NCBI GenBank assembly: GCA_021186555.1
Contig: JAJKFL010000042.1
Coordinates: 14,455,521 to 14,519,520, forward strand
Length of the DNA stretch: 64,000 nucleotides
Direction: 5' to 3'
Origin: Reticulitermes speratus
Taxonomy: Eukaryota; Arthropoda; Insecta; Blattodea; Rhinotermitidae
Below, piece by piece: positions 45,166-56,539 of the stretch. Under the pieces are notes generated by a model. It searched no databases. It was not told where the DNA came from and saw only the letters and a program-made list of their open reading frames with translations. Position numbers and translations under genes: made by a program. How positions within the stretch are numbered: position 1 is the stretch's first letter; each line of letters starts with the position of its first letter.

Positions 45166-48100
45166 TTATCCGAAGAACTTCGAGGGATCGACAAATGGTA
45201 GAATTCCAGAAATATATTGCTGCAGTTGACTGTCCAAGACGGAGATTATTTGGTCGTTGAACAGGCTGACAATCCAAGTTGCAATGCTAGACACAAGCCA
45301 GTCCAGAACACCGAGTCCAGTGATTTCAATGCTGATGTCCCTGTTGAGAGAATGAGGTGCTCTTATAAATGTGTTGATGCTGAATTCACAGTATGAGATA
45401 AATCTGATCATTGTGCCTTCATTAATTTGTTGTGCTTAGGCACTTGTAGATATGTATCATATACAGCAACAAACACGTTTCACTAATCTCGTAATATGGT
45501 ACTTAAGTTTTTGATATATTTTTACTATTAGTTCCCTGTACCAATATAACAAAATTCTTCAAATGCAGCATATTTAACAGCGAACTGATTCTTGTAAAAT
45601 ACGAAGGTTCGAATTACTGTACAGGAACTTAATCTGCATCAGACTCCACATGAAGGAAGTTCTGTCGAAACTGATTTAAAAAATAGAATCAATAAATGTA
45701 GTGGGATGTGATGCTGTGTCGTTAAGCGAGTGTTTTCCGACGCTTTGGAGGATCCTGAATCCATCAACTTCAGCGTCATGCGGTCTTGGGTTGTGCAACA
45801 AGACAGCAATATATTGAAGAAGCCTCGAGTCTTCAGCAAGACCGCTGCAAGTCCGCTATGAGAACTGCAGACCTCTCATAGTGAGAGCTGTCGGGGTTAT
45901 ATGTGACAGCTTAGTGCGACTTGCTGCACCGTTGTAATGTGTTTAATTCGAGATCTCTCAATTTACATTTTTCACTGAACTAGTTTTTCCTTTCAGCTTC
46001 GACTAAAATTTTAGAAATGTCCTCCGTCATCTAACCTATTCACTTAAAGGTCGTTATGAAAGATACACTACTGGACACTAAACTATGGAAAACTCTTTGT
46101 CACGCTCCAAACTTCGTGTTAATTTCAACGTCACAAAATGTAGCAACTTAATGACGTTTTGATAAATTATTTTCCTACTTACTTGGCGTACTCAATGTAG
46201 AAATTTTCGAGAGTTATGGACGGTTCGATAGCCAAGATAAGGTCAACCTTCAGGAAGATGGAGTTGCTACCGACATGAGCCCCCACAGTGCCAGAAGGCC
46301 CAAGGCCCTGGAACTGAACCTCGTATCTGCTGTATGCAATCTGTAATTAATTTATGAATTAGTAATGCTATTTAGTACCAATTGGAGTCAACTTTTATTG
46401 AAAAAGGTACATTCAGTCCCAAGTTGGGATATAGATAAACTTCAACCGGCGAAGACACGTAGGTAGACGAAGATGAAGAAGTAGGGACTAACATCTGTAA
46501 CGACGGAAAACCCCGGAATGGCTTGTAAGGCGTTTCCTTTCTTGCTGCTGCTATCGCAACAAAACGTACCCGATCATATTTCAGTGCAATTCAGTTAACA
46601 CTGACAGTGTGTTGTGTGACTATAGATATAGGATATGAAGTTTCCATACCGTGTTTGTCTCGGTTCTACATGTAGCCATTTTCTGAGACTTTGCTGATGC
46701 GAAAGATTGCGTATTTTACTGTTTGTTCTATCCACAACGGCAATGTACTTCATGTGAAACCGTGACCTTGTCATTATTTGTGTTTCTTATTTCTAAGGTA
46801 ACGTAGAAGCAGATCCTGGCACTTCATATTCGTCCTGAACATTAGGAGACAAAGAACTTATAATAATGTAAAAGAGTGGGTAGAAAAACCGTTGTTATGC
46901 ATGCCGTAATTAGATTTTTAAGAGATGAGACGACACCAGTAAGGGTTTTCATACACGCTAAAATGAGTTCAAATTTTATTATCAGATTTTGAATTAGTGT
47001 GAAATTTTTTTGTAATTGTTTGAAATAGCTGGAAAAATGTAACAGTAACATACTAAATTTTTATGCCCTTAGTCGTTCTATTTGCGTTTTAAGAAACTTT
47101 CATTCATATATGCAGGTAGTACCTCTGCACACATACGTATAGTGATACTAAAAGCCGAACCTTCCTTATACAACGATAAGTTTGGCTGACGTAAGACTTA
47201 CATCAAGTTGCGACAGCCCCACACTTCCGAACACTTTGAGGCTTCCAGTGTTATCGTCGTAATCCAAACTGATATCTCCTGTTCTTATGAGGGAGGCCAA
47301 GCTACTGGCGCGACCGTCACTTGTACCGAATCTTCCGTACCACGTGATCCACAGGATCTGGAACGGAAATATGTAGTGCTCACTTAGTTTATAGTCCACC
47401 GCAAGTACAATTATACTTCAGCACTTTTAGTGTGAGAATGACTAACCACTTCTGAGAATGAAGCTTCTACATCAGGAATAGCAATTTGCGAGAGTTCGTT
47501 GTCCACTATATAGCCGTGAGCAACGCTTAGAACTTCATCAACATAATCATTTGCTACAACTCTAAGAGCCCTTGCGTGTTTCCTGGAAAGAAGGAAAAAT
47601 ACGATAATACATTAGCACTGAAGTGTAGAGAAATACACAGAGTGTTGGTGAATCTTGATTTCGCGGGAATTACTGGTGAATTATTACAAATTATAAAATA
47701 TTTTCCTGGTAAAAGGGCGAGTATTTGTGCCTTTATTCGAAATTTCTTTCAGGTCATTATTTGAATTGAATGATAATGCTAAGGTGTAATTTGCCTATAA
47801 TCTTCTATTAGAAAATTCTGTAGTAGAAATTTATTTACTAGAAAATAGTGAAATATGCTTCGGAAGATGAAAGTACGAAGAACGTTTCACGTACCTAAAC
47901 GTACATATTTAAATATAATGGAGTAGATGGTTTATCACCCTCTGTTTATGTTATATTTTTTATCTCGCCGGTAAAATTTGTATACATTGACACAAGGTGA
48001 GGGTTGAAGTGGGGGGATGAGAGAAATAATTTCTCTTGAATTATAAAGATGTCAGTTACGTTAATGGGTTGACGAATGAAGGAAGTTTGTCAAGCACATT

Positions 48101-49639
48101 TGAAACAGTAAAGGGCGTAAGACAAGACGATGCTGCGGAAATAATTCCCCTTTCAACAACAACTACTGCATGCACTGGTGTGACTAGCAGGGTAAATAGA
48201 TGTCTTTGATTTTTCGTAGGACTAAGTTCAGGCTTTGTCTCCTACGCAAGAGTGTACCGGGACACGGATTATTTGTTTAGGTATCATCACAGTTGTTTGA
48301 GGTCAATTGTGGTGATGAAATGAAATAGGAATTTCGGAAATTGTTTTGATAAAAAAAAACGCCTTTTGGGTTTAGGTATTTGTTTTGACTGACCAAAACA
48401 CGAATGGAAGACACAGAAATCAAAAGTCATCATTGTTTACCTGTAAGACTCTGCAGTTCGCGTTTCGCCGATCAGTTTGTCCACTGGTACTCCCGCCAGA
48501 ATGTCGTCCAGTCGCTTCTGCGCGAGACGGTTGAGCACGTTCTTCAGCTCACGGTTGATGTGTGCGACGACCTTTGCCTCTGCAATGTCGATCGTGTTAA
48601 TTTCTTACGTATTTTTACACTGATTCTGTATATTAAAGCATTTGAATGGCTAATTATACAGCAACGAATATATAATTCTGATAGCATTTTTAACAATTCA
48701 CATTCACGAAATTTTACCTTGGTGTTCTTGGACTTCCAAGGCACTAACAATACGCTTGTTGTCTTGTAGATAACTAACCTGGAAATAGAAAATTGTTTGA
48801 TGTCATAAGACCGAGGTTAAGGTTTAACATGAATTGATCTAACTTTAAGAGTGGAAAACAAGTAATCTTTAATAATAATATTAAGAGTTTTGGTAAAGTT
48901 ATAATGTCGTATTGCAGTTAATTAATAGCTCTCTGACCGTAAGGTAGGATCCAGTTGTCTGATAGACGACGTCGTAGTTGATGGTCTTGAAGGCATTTGT
49001 CTGGAGTGACAGACCTGCTTTCCCAGTTGCTTTGATACCTGAATTTTTCAGACTGAAAATAAGAGGATATCATAACATGAATTCTTGCATAGTCTGTTAG
49101 TATGTGTTTTCAGAATAATATTTTTATGTGAATTAGTATCAAATTAAGAGGAAAAGACATAAATAAATTTTTTTGTCTTGTGGCAGTTTTAAGGAAAGGT
49201 ATGCCGAAATAATTTTACATTATTAGTTTACTAGTTTTTCCTTAGTATCCCTGAATTTAATTCTGCTCAGACTAGAATAAATATCTGAATTAAATTCATA
49301 TTTTAAATTTTGTGTCTAAAATTTTTAGACATGAAGTATGTAAATATGGCGGTAATTACATGAATTCGCCAGAGCTGGTGACGGGAATCTCGGCCAAGAC
49401 GTTCTTGCTGGTGATTTCGAAGTTGCCTCCAACTTGCAAAGTCCCGAAGTTGATGTCCAGAGCCAGGTTCAGGAACTCGAGATTGGGGTTTGCGGATATA
49501 ACGTCAACAGATGGTACACTGAGCAGCTTCAGGTTTGATAGTTGTCTGTAATGTTACAAGAATAATTGAAAGACTCAAATACCATAGTGTGCTACTGCAC
49601 CCTAAATTGTCGGCGTGTTGGATCTGCTAAATAAATGGT

Positions 49640-49679
<40 letters not shown>

Positions 49680-51230
49680 CTGAGACTGTAATGCGTAACT
49701 CCGTTGTGAATCCTAAATTGTGGACGTGAAAAAGCTTAGGATACCTCTAGAGAAAAATAATCTTTTTTAACCAATGCATAGTTTTTCGTGTTCCCTTCCA
49801 AGTGGTACTAAGTGATTACTTGAGCAAACAAATGCGAAATATGTATTGAATGCGTCAGTTTTCTTACTCATATAGTTTGAAACTTTGCATACTGTGTTTC
49901 CAAATATAAGAGTTTTTCCTTATTGGTTTAGTAGGCTTTGTATGTCCTATTTCATAGAAAGTATAACATGAAGGAGATAAAACAACTTACACTGATATGT
50001 CATCATCAATTGCAATTTGGATGTCGTCAAGCACCAGTTCTGATTGTTCAGGGACCTTCTGGATCAGTTTTGCTTCCTGTAAATGGACATGTTTCACAGT
50101 TGTGTAACAGCAGTAGAATATAGATTTGGTGAATGATCATTGTCGTTAGTTATTCTACCATTGGATTGTTCACTGCAGAAACATGCATGAGTAAACTATT
50201 CGTAGACAATTGCGTTGTCTAAATACTGAGTGTATTGTAGTATAATTATGAACGCTGGTGTGAATAACTTACAGACTCATTGATTTTAGTTTTCTTAATG
50301 TTTCTTTGTTTAACACCTCTGAATACTCTTTATGAATTAAAATATGATAGTTATAATAAAATTAATGTAATTCATTTTTAATGAAAGAGACTATTCGTAC
50401 CTTCTCGAGTGTAGAGGAAATGGAGATCTGGGCGATCTGTAGTGCGTTTTCAAGTTCATGACTCAAAACTGAAAACAAAGGAATTGAATTTGTATCATGA
50501 GTTGACTCTTAAGAGATTCTGAAAGAGGCAACCTAACCTGCATCTTAACTCAAGGAGCTAAAGCTTTTAACCATTTAGTTAAAATATTGTCTGTAATGAT
50601 GAAGGCTAAATGTGTTGCATGCACCCTTATAAGAAAAATCTCAGGATCACTGGACAATGAGGAAGTAGTTTCATTTTACAAGATTAGGGTAATAAAATTG
50701 TAGGATGTTATGTAAGAGAAGCACGTGGCACGTACGAGAACTGAGTGGAATACATACATAATTTCAGTTGGAAATCCTAGGGGAAGATACAGCTTGGGAT
50801 ACGTAGTTTTAAGTAGGAGAATAATACAGTATTTTATTTTATAACATTGGTTTTAGAAAGGGGATGCAATGTTGGAAAATCATTTGATATGGTTCATAAG
50901 GCTGTAACAGATATTTGGGCTTTAAAACGTTGAAAGTTTCCTGTCTTAGCGCCTTTGAGATTACCAATAGTACTTTGCTGTGCAAAAGTATTTATTATTT
51001 CTTTGTGCGTCGTATTTGACTAATAAGTGGTTTGTCGTAACTGTTAATGAAGCTGATATGCACGTGAAGTCAGTGTTTACTAAATAGAATAGATTTAAAT
51101 TCTTTAGGATTTGTGTATTTTTTCGTTGCATGTGAGACCTGCAATCGATTGGTTAATCTGAATAAAATAAAATGAGATGAGATGTATCCATTGTGAGGTT
51201 TATAGATGTGTAAGCATTTGACCCAGAACA

Positions 51231-51282
<52 letters not shown>

Positions 51283-53874
51283 AAGGTTCTACGTTTAACT
51301 TCGAAATGTATTGAGGGGCACCGTTACTAAGGAAAAATTTATTGATGTTAATAACATTATTTTTAAAGCATTTCATAATACTATTAGAAATCCAGAACCA
51401 AGAGGAATGAGATTGGAGGTGCATGTAGAACGTACGGGGCAGAGGGGAATTGCATACGGGGTTTTGGTGATGAAACCTGAGGGAAAGAGACCACTTGGAA
51501 ACCTAGGAGAAGATGGGAGGATAATATTAAATGGATATTCAAGAAGTGGAATGGGGCATGGAGTGGCTTGATCTTGTTCAGGACAGGGAGAGGTTGTGAG
51601 CTCTTGTGAATGCAGTAATGAAGCTCTAGGCTCCATAAAATTCGGAGAATTTTTTGACTCACTGAGGACCTGTTAATTCCCAAGAAAATACTCTCCTGCT
51701 GCATGGCGTTAGTTATTAGGAACTTAAGATTAGATATTACATATATACAGCTTTCTTTTTCTCCCTCCCAAGTACTTACTACCAAGAAATGTAGCCGCTA
51801 ACACCAAGTTATCTGTAGTACGCCTGCCTTACTTGAAGCATTAAGAACTAAATCCATTATAACAAATATTCCATGTATCCGATCCCGTTTGAAATAAATC
51901 ATTGGATTAATCGCATGACTTTTCTGTGTTTCTTTCCGTTTGGTTTCTCACTTACATGTTCTGTACTTACAAGTTACCTAGAATAATAAATTATATAATT
52001 ATAGTGGTAAATTTCATTTACGATTCGACTAAAAATTACCACAATTTCAGATGTTCGTCACTTTCATTTTATGTGTTCCAAAACCTAACAACTAAACACA
52101 TAAATTCGATAAATACGCCTATATTTAGACAATAAATTGCCTTTAAGATTTGACCATAACTCGCCACAATAACAGATGTTCGTCTCTTCCATTTTATGTG
52201 TTCTAAAACCTTATAACAAAATTATAAATTTAGTAACTATGTCTGGAATTAGACCATAAATATGCCAAAATTCACACTTCTTCAACTTAATTGAAGAATG
52301 GAAGAACTGTCAATCGAATTTAAGTGTAGTTAATGTTTAGGACGTAATTGGAGTGTAAATAAGACAGATTTTAAACGTTGATTAAATGACAGCTTGAGTG
52401 ATCACAATGAAAATACAATGCCTACTTACCAAGATGCGGCAACACGTTCCTGGGTTTGATAAGTTCACCGCCAGTGCCAGGAAGAGGTTTGATAAGTTCA
52501 CCGCCGGTTCCTGGAAGAGGCTTGATAAGTTCACCGCCGGTTCCTGGAAGAGGCTTGATAAGTTCACCACCGGTGCCTGGGAGAGGTTTGATAAGTTCAC
52601 CGCCAGTGCCAGGAAGAGGTTTGATGAGTTCACCGCCGGTTCCTGGAAGAGGCTTGATAAGTTCACCACCAGTGCCAGGTAGAGGTTTGATGAGTTCTCC
52701 GCCAGTGCCAGGGAGAGGTTTGATAAGTTCACCACCGGTGCCAGGAAGAGGTTTGATAAGTTCACCACCGGTGCCTGGAAGAGGTTTGATAAGTTCGCCA
52801 CCTGTGCCAGGAAGAGGTTTGATAAGTTCACCACCGGTGCCAGGAAGAGGTTTGATAAGTTCACCACCGGTGCCTGGAAGAGGTTTGATAAGTTCGCCAC
52901 CTGTGCCAGGAAGAGGTTTGATAAGTTCACCACCGGTGCCTGGAAGAGGTTTGATAAGTTCGCCACCTGTGCCAGGAAGAGGTTTGATAAGTTCACCACC
53001 GGTGCCTGGGAGAGGTTTGATAAGTTCCCCACCTGTGCCAGGAAGAGGTTTGATAAGTTCCACCACCGGTACCTGGGAGAGGTTTGATAAGTTCACCACC
53101 TGTGCCAGGAAGAGGTTTGATAAGTTCACCACCGGTGCCTGGGAGAGGTTTGATAAGTTCGCCACCTGTGCCAGGAAGAGGTTTGATAAGTTCACCACCG
53201 GTGCCTGGGAGAGGTTTGATAAGTTCACCACCTGTGCCAGGAAGAGGCTTGATAACTTCACCACCGGTGCCTGGGAGAGGTTTGATAAGTTCACCACCTG
53301 TGCCAGGAAGAGGTTTGATAAGTTCACCACCGGTGCCTGGGAGAGGTTTGATAAGTTCACCACCGGTGCCTGGGAGAGGTTTGATAAGTTCGCCGCCTGT
53401 GCCTGGGAGAGGTTTGATAAGTTCGCCGCCTGTGCCAGGAAGGGGTTTGATGAGTTCGCCTCCAGTCCCAGGAAGAGGTTTGATGAGTTCTCCGCCGGTG
53501 CCAGGGAGAGGTTGGATAAGGTCGCCACCTGTTCCTGGTAGAGGCTTGATTTCAATATCTGATCCTGGAGCCGGTTTGATAAGTACATCGCCTCCACCAG
53601 GAGCTGGTTTTGTGAGAACCCCGCCTGCTCCTGGAGCTGGTTTGATTAGTGACTCGCCTGCTCCTGGAGCTGGTTTGATTAGTGACTCGCCTGCTCCTGG
53701 AGCTGGTTTGATTAGTGAATCGCCTACATCAGGAGCGGGCTTTGATAGACCACCATCTACGCCGGGAGCTGGTTTGGTAAGTTGAGAGCCTGTTTCTGGA
53801 GCCGGTTTGATAAGCCCTGCTTCAGTTCCCAGAAGCAGTGCTATGGTTACCAGTAGTATTGCTGTTATCTTCAT
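45166..53874 (-). CDS. Gene B: secreted protein, long GELIKPLPGTG repeat domain plus two TULIP-like domains
   Basis: Coding exons on the minus strand: 52430-53874, 50401-50468, 49991-50076, 49360-49545, 48938-49052, 48718-48778, 48441-48579, 47447-47582, 47202-47357, 46183-46340, 45166-45340. The summed length fits about 907 residues once one extra C near 53060 is discounted. Exon 1 encodes MKITAILLVTIALLLGTEAG, eight alanine-rich repeats (LIKPAPGAGES), about 33 copies of GELIKPLPGTG, then RNVLPHLG. Exons 2-7 form a takeout/JHBP-like domain (LDDIQIAIDDDISV, FILKNSGIKATGKAGLSL, RLAQKRLDDILAGVPVDKL). Exons 8-11 form a Group-7-allergen-like domain (VANDYVDEVL, SLASLIRTGDISLDYDD, GPSGTVGAHVGSNS, TGLGVLDWLVSSIATWIV), ending VDPSKFFG. 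No cysteine is present, unlike typical takeout proteins. TULIP folds carry lipids; which lipid is unknown. If intron 1 were retained, the donor GTAAGTAG would supply a stop within two codons, giving a repeat-only product. Confidence 0.8.
49640..49679. repeat. (CA)n(TA)n microsatellite
   Basis: Alternating ca then ta dinucleotides, about 40 bp, in intron 3 of gene B. Confidence 0.95.
51235..51279. repeat. (TA)n microsatellite
   Basis: About 45 bp of pure ta repeat in intron 1 of gene B, directly left of the LINE relic at 51311. (TA)n tracts are often found beside non-LTR insertions. Confidence 0.95.
51311..51665 (+). mobile_element. LINE 3'-end relic in intron 1 of gene B
   Basis: The plus strand reads RGIAYGVLVMKPEGKRPLGN and then, with frame changes, segments like GMEWLDLVQDRERL and ALVNAVMKL. 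This is the C-terminal tail common to an RTE-like insect LINE family. Endonuclease and reverse transcriptase are missing, as expected for a 5'-truncated copy. It lies antisense to gene B. Confidence 0.75.
52445..53545 (-). repeat. 33-bp minisatellite array inside coding exon 1 of gene B
   Basis: About 33 homogeneous copies of the 33-bp unit encoding GELIKPLPGTG, then a further eight diverged copies toward the signal peptide (53545-53815). Between about 52720 and 53340, two unit types (gtgcctgggagagg or gtgcctggaagagg against gtgccaggaagagg) alternate, giving a 66-bp higher-order period. The 99-bp pattern of R1-R3 is absent here, so this array has expanded separately. One extra base lies near 53060 (ttccaccacc). 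Confidence 0.88.
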
Positions 53875-54245
53875 TTTGTCGTACGTTCAGTGCCACCTTA
53901 TTAAGGTCTGCCTGTTTAGGGAATACAAAATAATATGTATATTTCCGTATGTATGAGATATGAACAGTACCGTTACTTAATTACAGTTGAAGGTTCTTCG
54001 GAAAGGAAAAGACTGTCATAATTGCTAACTCTTTGCCATGAAACAGTAGATTGAAACGTTTGGACTGAAACTGAAGAGTGTGTGTCTTCCAAGTTAGATA
54101 AAATGTTAACGTTAATAATGTGAAGATGGTAAGACATATCAAAATTGTCTTATCATTTTACTCATGTTTCGAATTACTTCTTTCTAATAATCTGCAATGG
54201 AACCTTCTTTAATTAACGTAGATTTTACTGAATTCTTTGCGTATA

Positions 54246-54611
54246 CAGTGATACCTCGGCTAACGAGTGACCCTGCTAACGAATTTTTCGGCTAACGTAG
54301 ATTTTTATCCCTGTTTTTCGGACTCGGCTAACGAATATGGATTCGGCTAACGAATGGTTTAGTGGATGCTCGCGCTAACATAAAGCAGCAAACATGAACG
54401 GTCGGGCCATTCCAGGAGCTTATCTTTTCCGTCTGTATGTGTGTGACAAAGAAATGAGCTGACCACATCACATAGGGGAGACCCACCAACCAAAAGAAGT
54501 AAGCGACAAACCCAAGGGAAGCAGAAAGTTGTTCACGTTTCGGCTAACGAAGATTTCGGCTAACGAATGTGATTCCGGAACGAATTATCTTCGTTAGCCG
54601 AGGTATCACTG
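54246..54611. mobile_element. 366-bp MITE, pogo/Tigger-like, with TA target duplication
   Basis: Perfect 21-bp terminal inverted repeats begin cagtgatacctcggctaac and are flanked by TA on both sides (54244-54245, 54612-54613), as in the Tc1/mariner-pogo superfamily. The end resembles Tigger termini (CAG followed by ATACCTCGG). At least seven internal copies of ggctaacga or its complement sit near both ends and may be transposase-binding sites. There is no coding capacity. It sits in the 5' intron of gene B (53912-55594). Confidence 0.88.
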
Positions 54612-55239
54612 TAGTTGTGTGTTATGCTGAGAAGTATTCCAATAGGTCCTACGCCTCTATGCGCTTAATAAGTTATCCATCTTTTTCTTCCTTTTTCTGT
54701 TACAACTATGTATTAAACAGTTGATATTATCTTGACATTTTTACTTGAATTAGGCTACGGATGGAAGTCTACTTGAACATGTTTGTGATTGCACGGAATG
54801 TGTGTGTATCGTTATTTGGAATTTAGACACCTAAAAACCTCGATTTTGCGGTCGGTCAGACTGCACTAGCAGTTAAACATACTCGTATTTCTTGTTTACG
54901 AGTAATTAGCTCCTTCACTGAAAGCTTTTCGTTTATTCTTTGAATATATACTTGTTTGTGATTTATTATTAGATATTCACTTGAAGATGAATTTTGTCCA
55001 CGTGCATGAGAAAATGTGTTCGAAATTATGGACTGGAATTGAAACGCTTAGAACAAACAAGGACGCCAAATTAAATTAAGCAGACTTTTTTTTTTTTTTT
55101 GCAGAATTCTGGCTAAAATAAAAGAGGTGACATATTCTGAAAATTTTACAGTACCAGTTTCCTACTGTTTTTAATTTACGTGAAAGGTGAAATTGTCCCT
55201 GTCTTTTCCATGAACGAATTCAGGGGGCGTAGAATTATA

Positions 55240-55445
55240 CCTCTACTCTATGTGAACCTAGGTGAAGGCGAGTGATCAACTTCACGCCCTGACCGCTTGA
55301 CCCCTGGGAATGAACGATAATATCAATTGAATAGGAGGTTGGATGGACCTCAGAGCCGGTATCGAAGGTTTTGAAAAAGATCCTTGCCAATGCCGGATTC
55401 GAATCCGAGAGAGTCCAGCCCATAGGTAATCGCTGTACTGGCTAC
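55240..55445 (-). mobile_element. tRNA-derived SINE in the 5' intron of gene B
   Basis: The minus strand begins gtagccagtacagcgatta with a B box GGATTCGAATCCG. The body contains gaggtccatccaacctccta and ttcccaggggtcaagcggt. Head and layout fit the tRNA-derived SINEs elsewhere in the window, but the body is different, so it is a separate family. The ends are approximate. Confidence 0.72.
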
Positions 55446-55594
55446 GTTATCTTTGCTCCTTTTAATTTAATTTAGTCTGCTAATCGTTATTATGGACATC
55501 TAGAAATATGTTGAAATTATCCTCGACTATTGTTATGAATTAAATTTGAATTAGCTATTACTATATGTGTATCAAGAAGAGGTTGTTAGCCTAC

Positions 55595-55664
55595 CTTTCT
55601 GCTGCTTTGCCTGTTGATGTCCTCTCGACGTCTGACTTTGGCTTTCAGTTGATGCTATTTATAT
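55595..55664 (-). promoter_or_regulatory. Gene B promoter and noncoding exon 0
   Basis: Minus-strand TATAAA at 55658-55663, initiator TCAGAC with its A at 55633 (30 nt on), 39-nt leader ending at 55595 before GTAGGC. The acceptor CCCTAAACAG precedes 53911, giving a 1.68-kb intron holding a MITE and a SINE. The leader is similar to those of R1-R3, but the flanking DNA is much more diverged. Confidence 0.7.
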
Positions 55665-56299
55665 GGTTTGATTCTTATGTATGCGTGCGACTAACCTGGG
55701 GATTAGCTGTACTGTTTAATTAAGTCCACACCTGTCTAATCCCAAACGATGATAATTTAGTGTTTTAAATTCTCCAGATAAAAATGCCTTGGGGATTTAC
55801 GGGTGATTTAAAGTTTGAATGTGATAAGTAGCAATAATCTTAAAACTGTAATATAATTTTAATGTTGATCTATGACTAATGGTATTTCATTTTATAGTAT
55901 GTATTAAAAAGGGTGGTGTGAAGATCCAATAAGATTATGTACTTTTATATGTCATCATTTTATCTTTATTCTGTATTTTATGAGCCTGCTGACAGTGTGC
56001 AGTCAGCAAGAATGCTATATTACTTGGCAGCGAATCCATTTCTTATTTATAGATTACACTGTAGATCTCACAATCATGCCTATGTTGACTGATTTAGTGT
56101 TTCATTGACGAATTTAAAATCTGCTCAAAATTTTCCCATATTTTTGTCTCTAGTTTGTGTAGAGCATTTGGGAAGCTAACTCACGAAAACAGAGCTATGA
56201 TTATGCAACAAAAGTGCTGTTAAGCGGCGTTGCAGGAAAGAAAGCGTTTGACGTTCGTAGCCGCATATATGAATTTGGGTTATGCGAACCGAACGTGTA
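55665..56299. other. Upstream flank of gene B
   Basis: No gene is seen. Bases about 55665-56230 are a diverged relative of 23080-23600 (the upstream region of R1), including words such as gattacactgtagatct against gcactgtggatct. This shows that promoter-distal DNA also belongs to the ancestral unit. Confidence 0.6.
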
Positions 56300-56475
56300 T
56301 ATCGTCATGAAAGGAGCTGAATATTTTGTGTCGTTATAAACGAGTGTTGTTTTAACCGAGGACTATAATGTTATGGTTAACAGTGAGGAACTAATTGGTA
56401 ACGCAGAATAGGTGACGTTATAGACGAGGTGTCGCATAAACCGATGTCGTTATAACCGGGTTCGACTGCATATGA
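56300..56475. mobile_element. Probable DNA-transposon fragment (Tc1/mariner-like end)
   Basis: Repeated words such as gtcgttataaacgag, gttttaaccgagg, gacgttatagacgagg and gtcgttataaccgggttcg end in cgactg. They resemble the internally repetitive termini of pogo/Tigger-type elements. No matching opposite terminus or TA duplication was found, so the class and left limit are uncertain. Confidence 0.4.
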
Positions 56476-56487
56476 CTCTGTTTTTTC

Positions 56488-56490
<3 letters not shown>

Positions 56491-56532
<42 letters not shown>
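56491..56532. repeat. (AT)n microsatellite
   Basis: About 42 bp of pure at repeat immediately before the 5' end of the RTE element. Confidence 0.95.
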
Positions 56533-56534
<2 letters not shown>

Positions 56535-56539
56535 ACTAG

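Noticed and set aside
52456-53541. Long plus-strand open frame of SSPPVPGRG repeats (and similar ones at 2575, 20013, 27990, 34385, 34945)
   Set aside because: No signal peptide, promoter or conserved ends on this strand; it is the antisense of the minus-strand array, open only because the unit length is a multiple of three and lacks stops.
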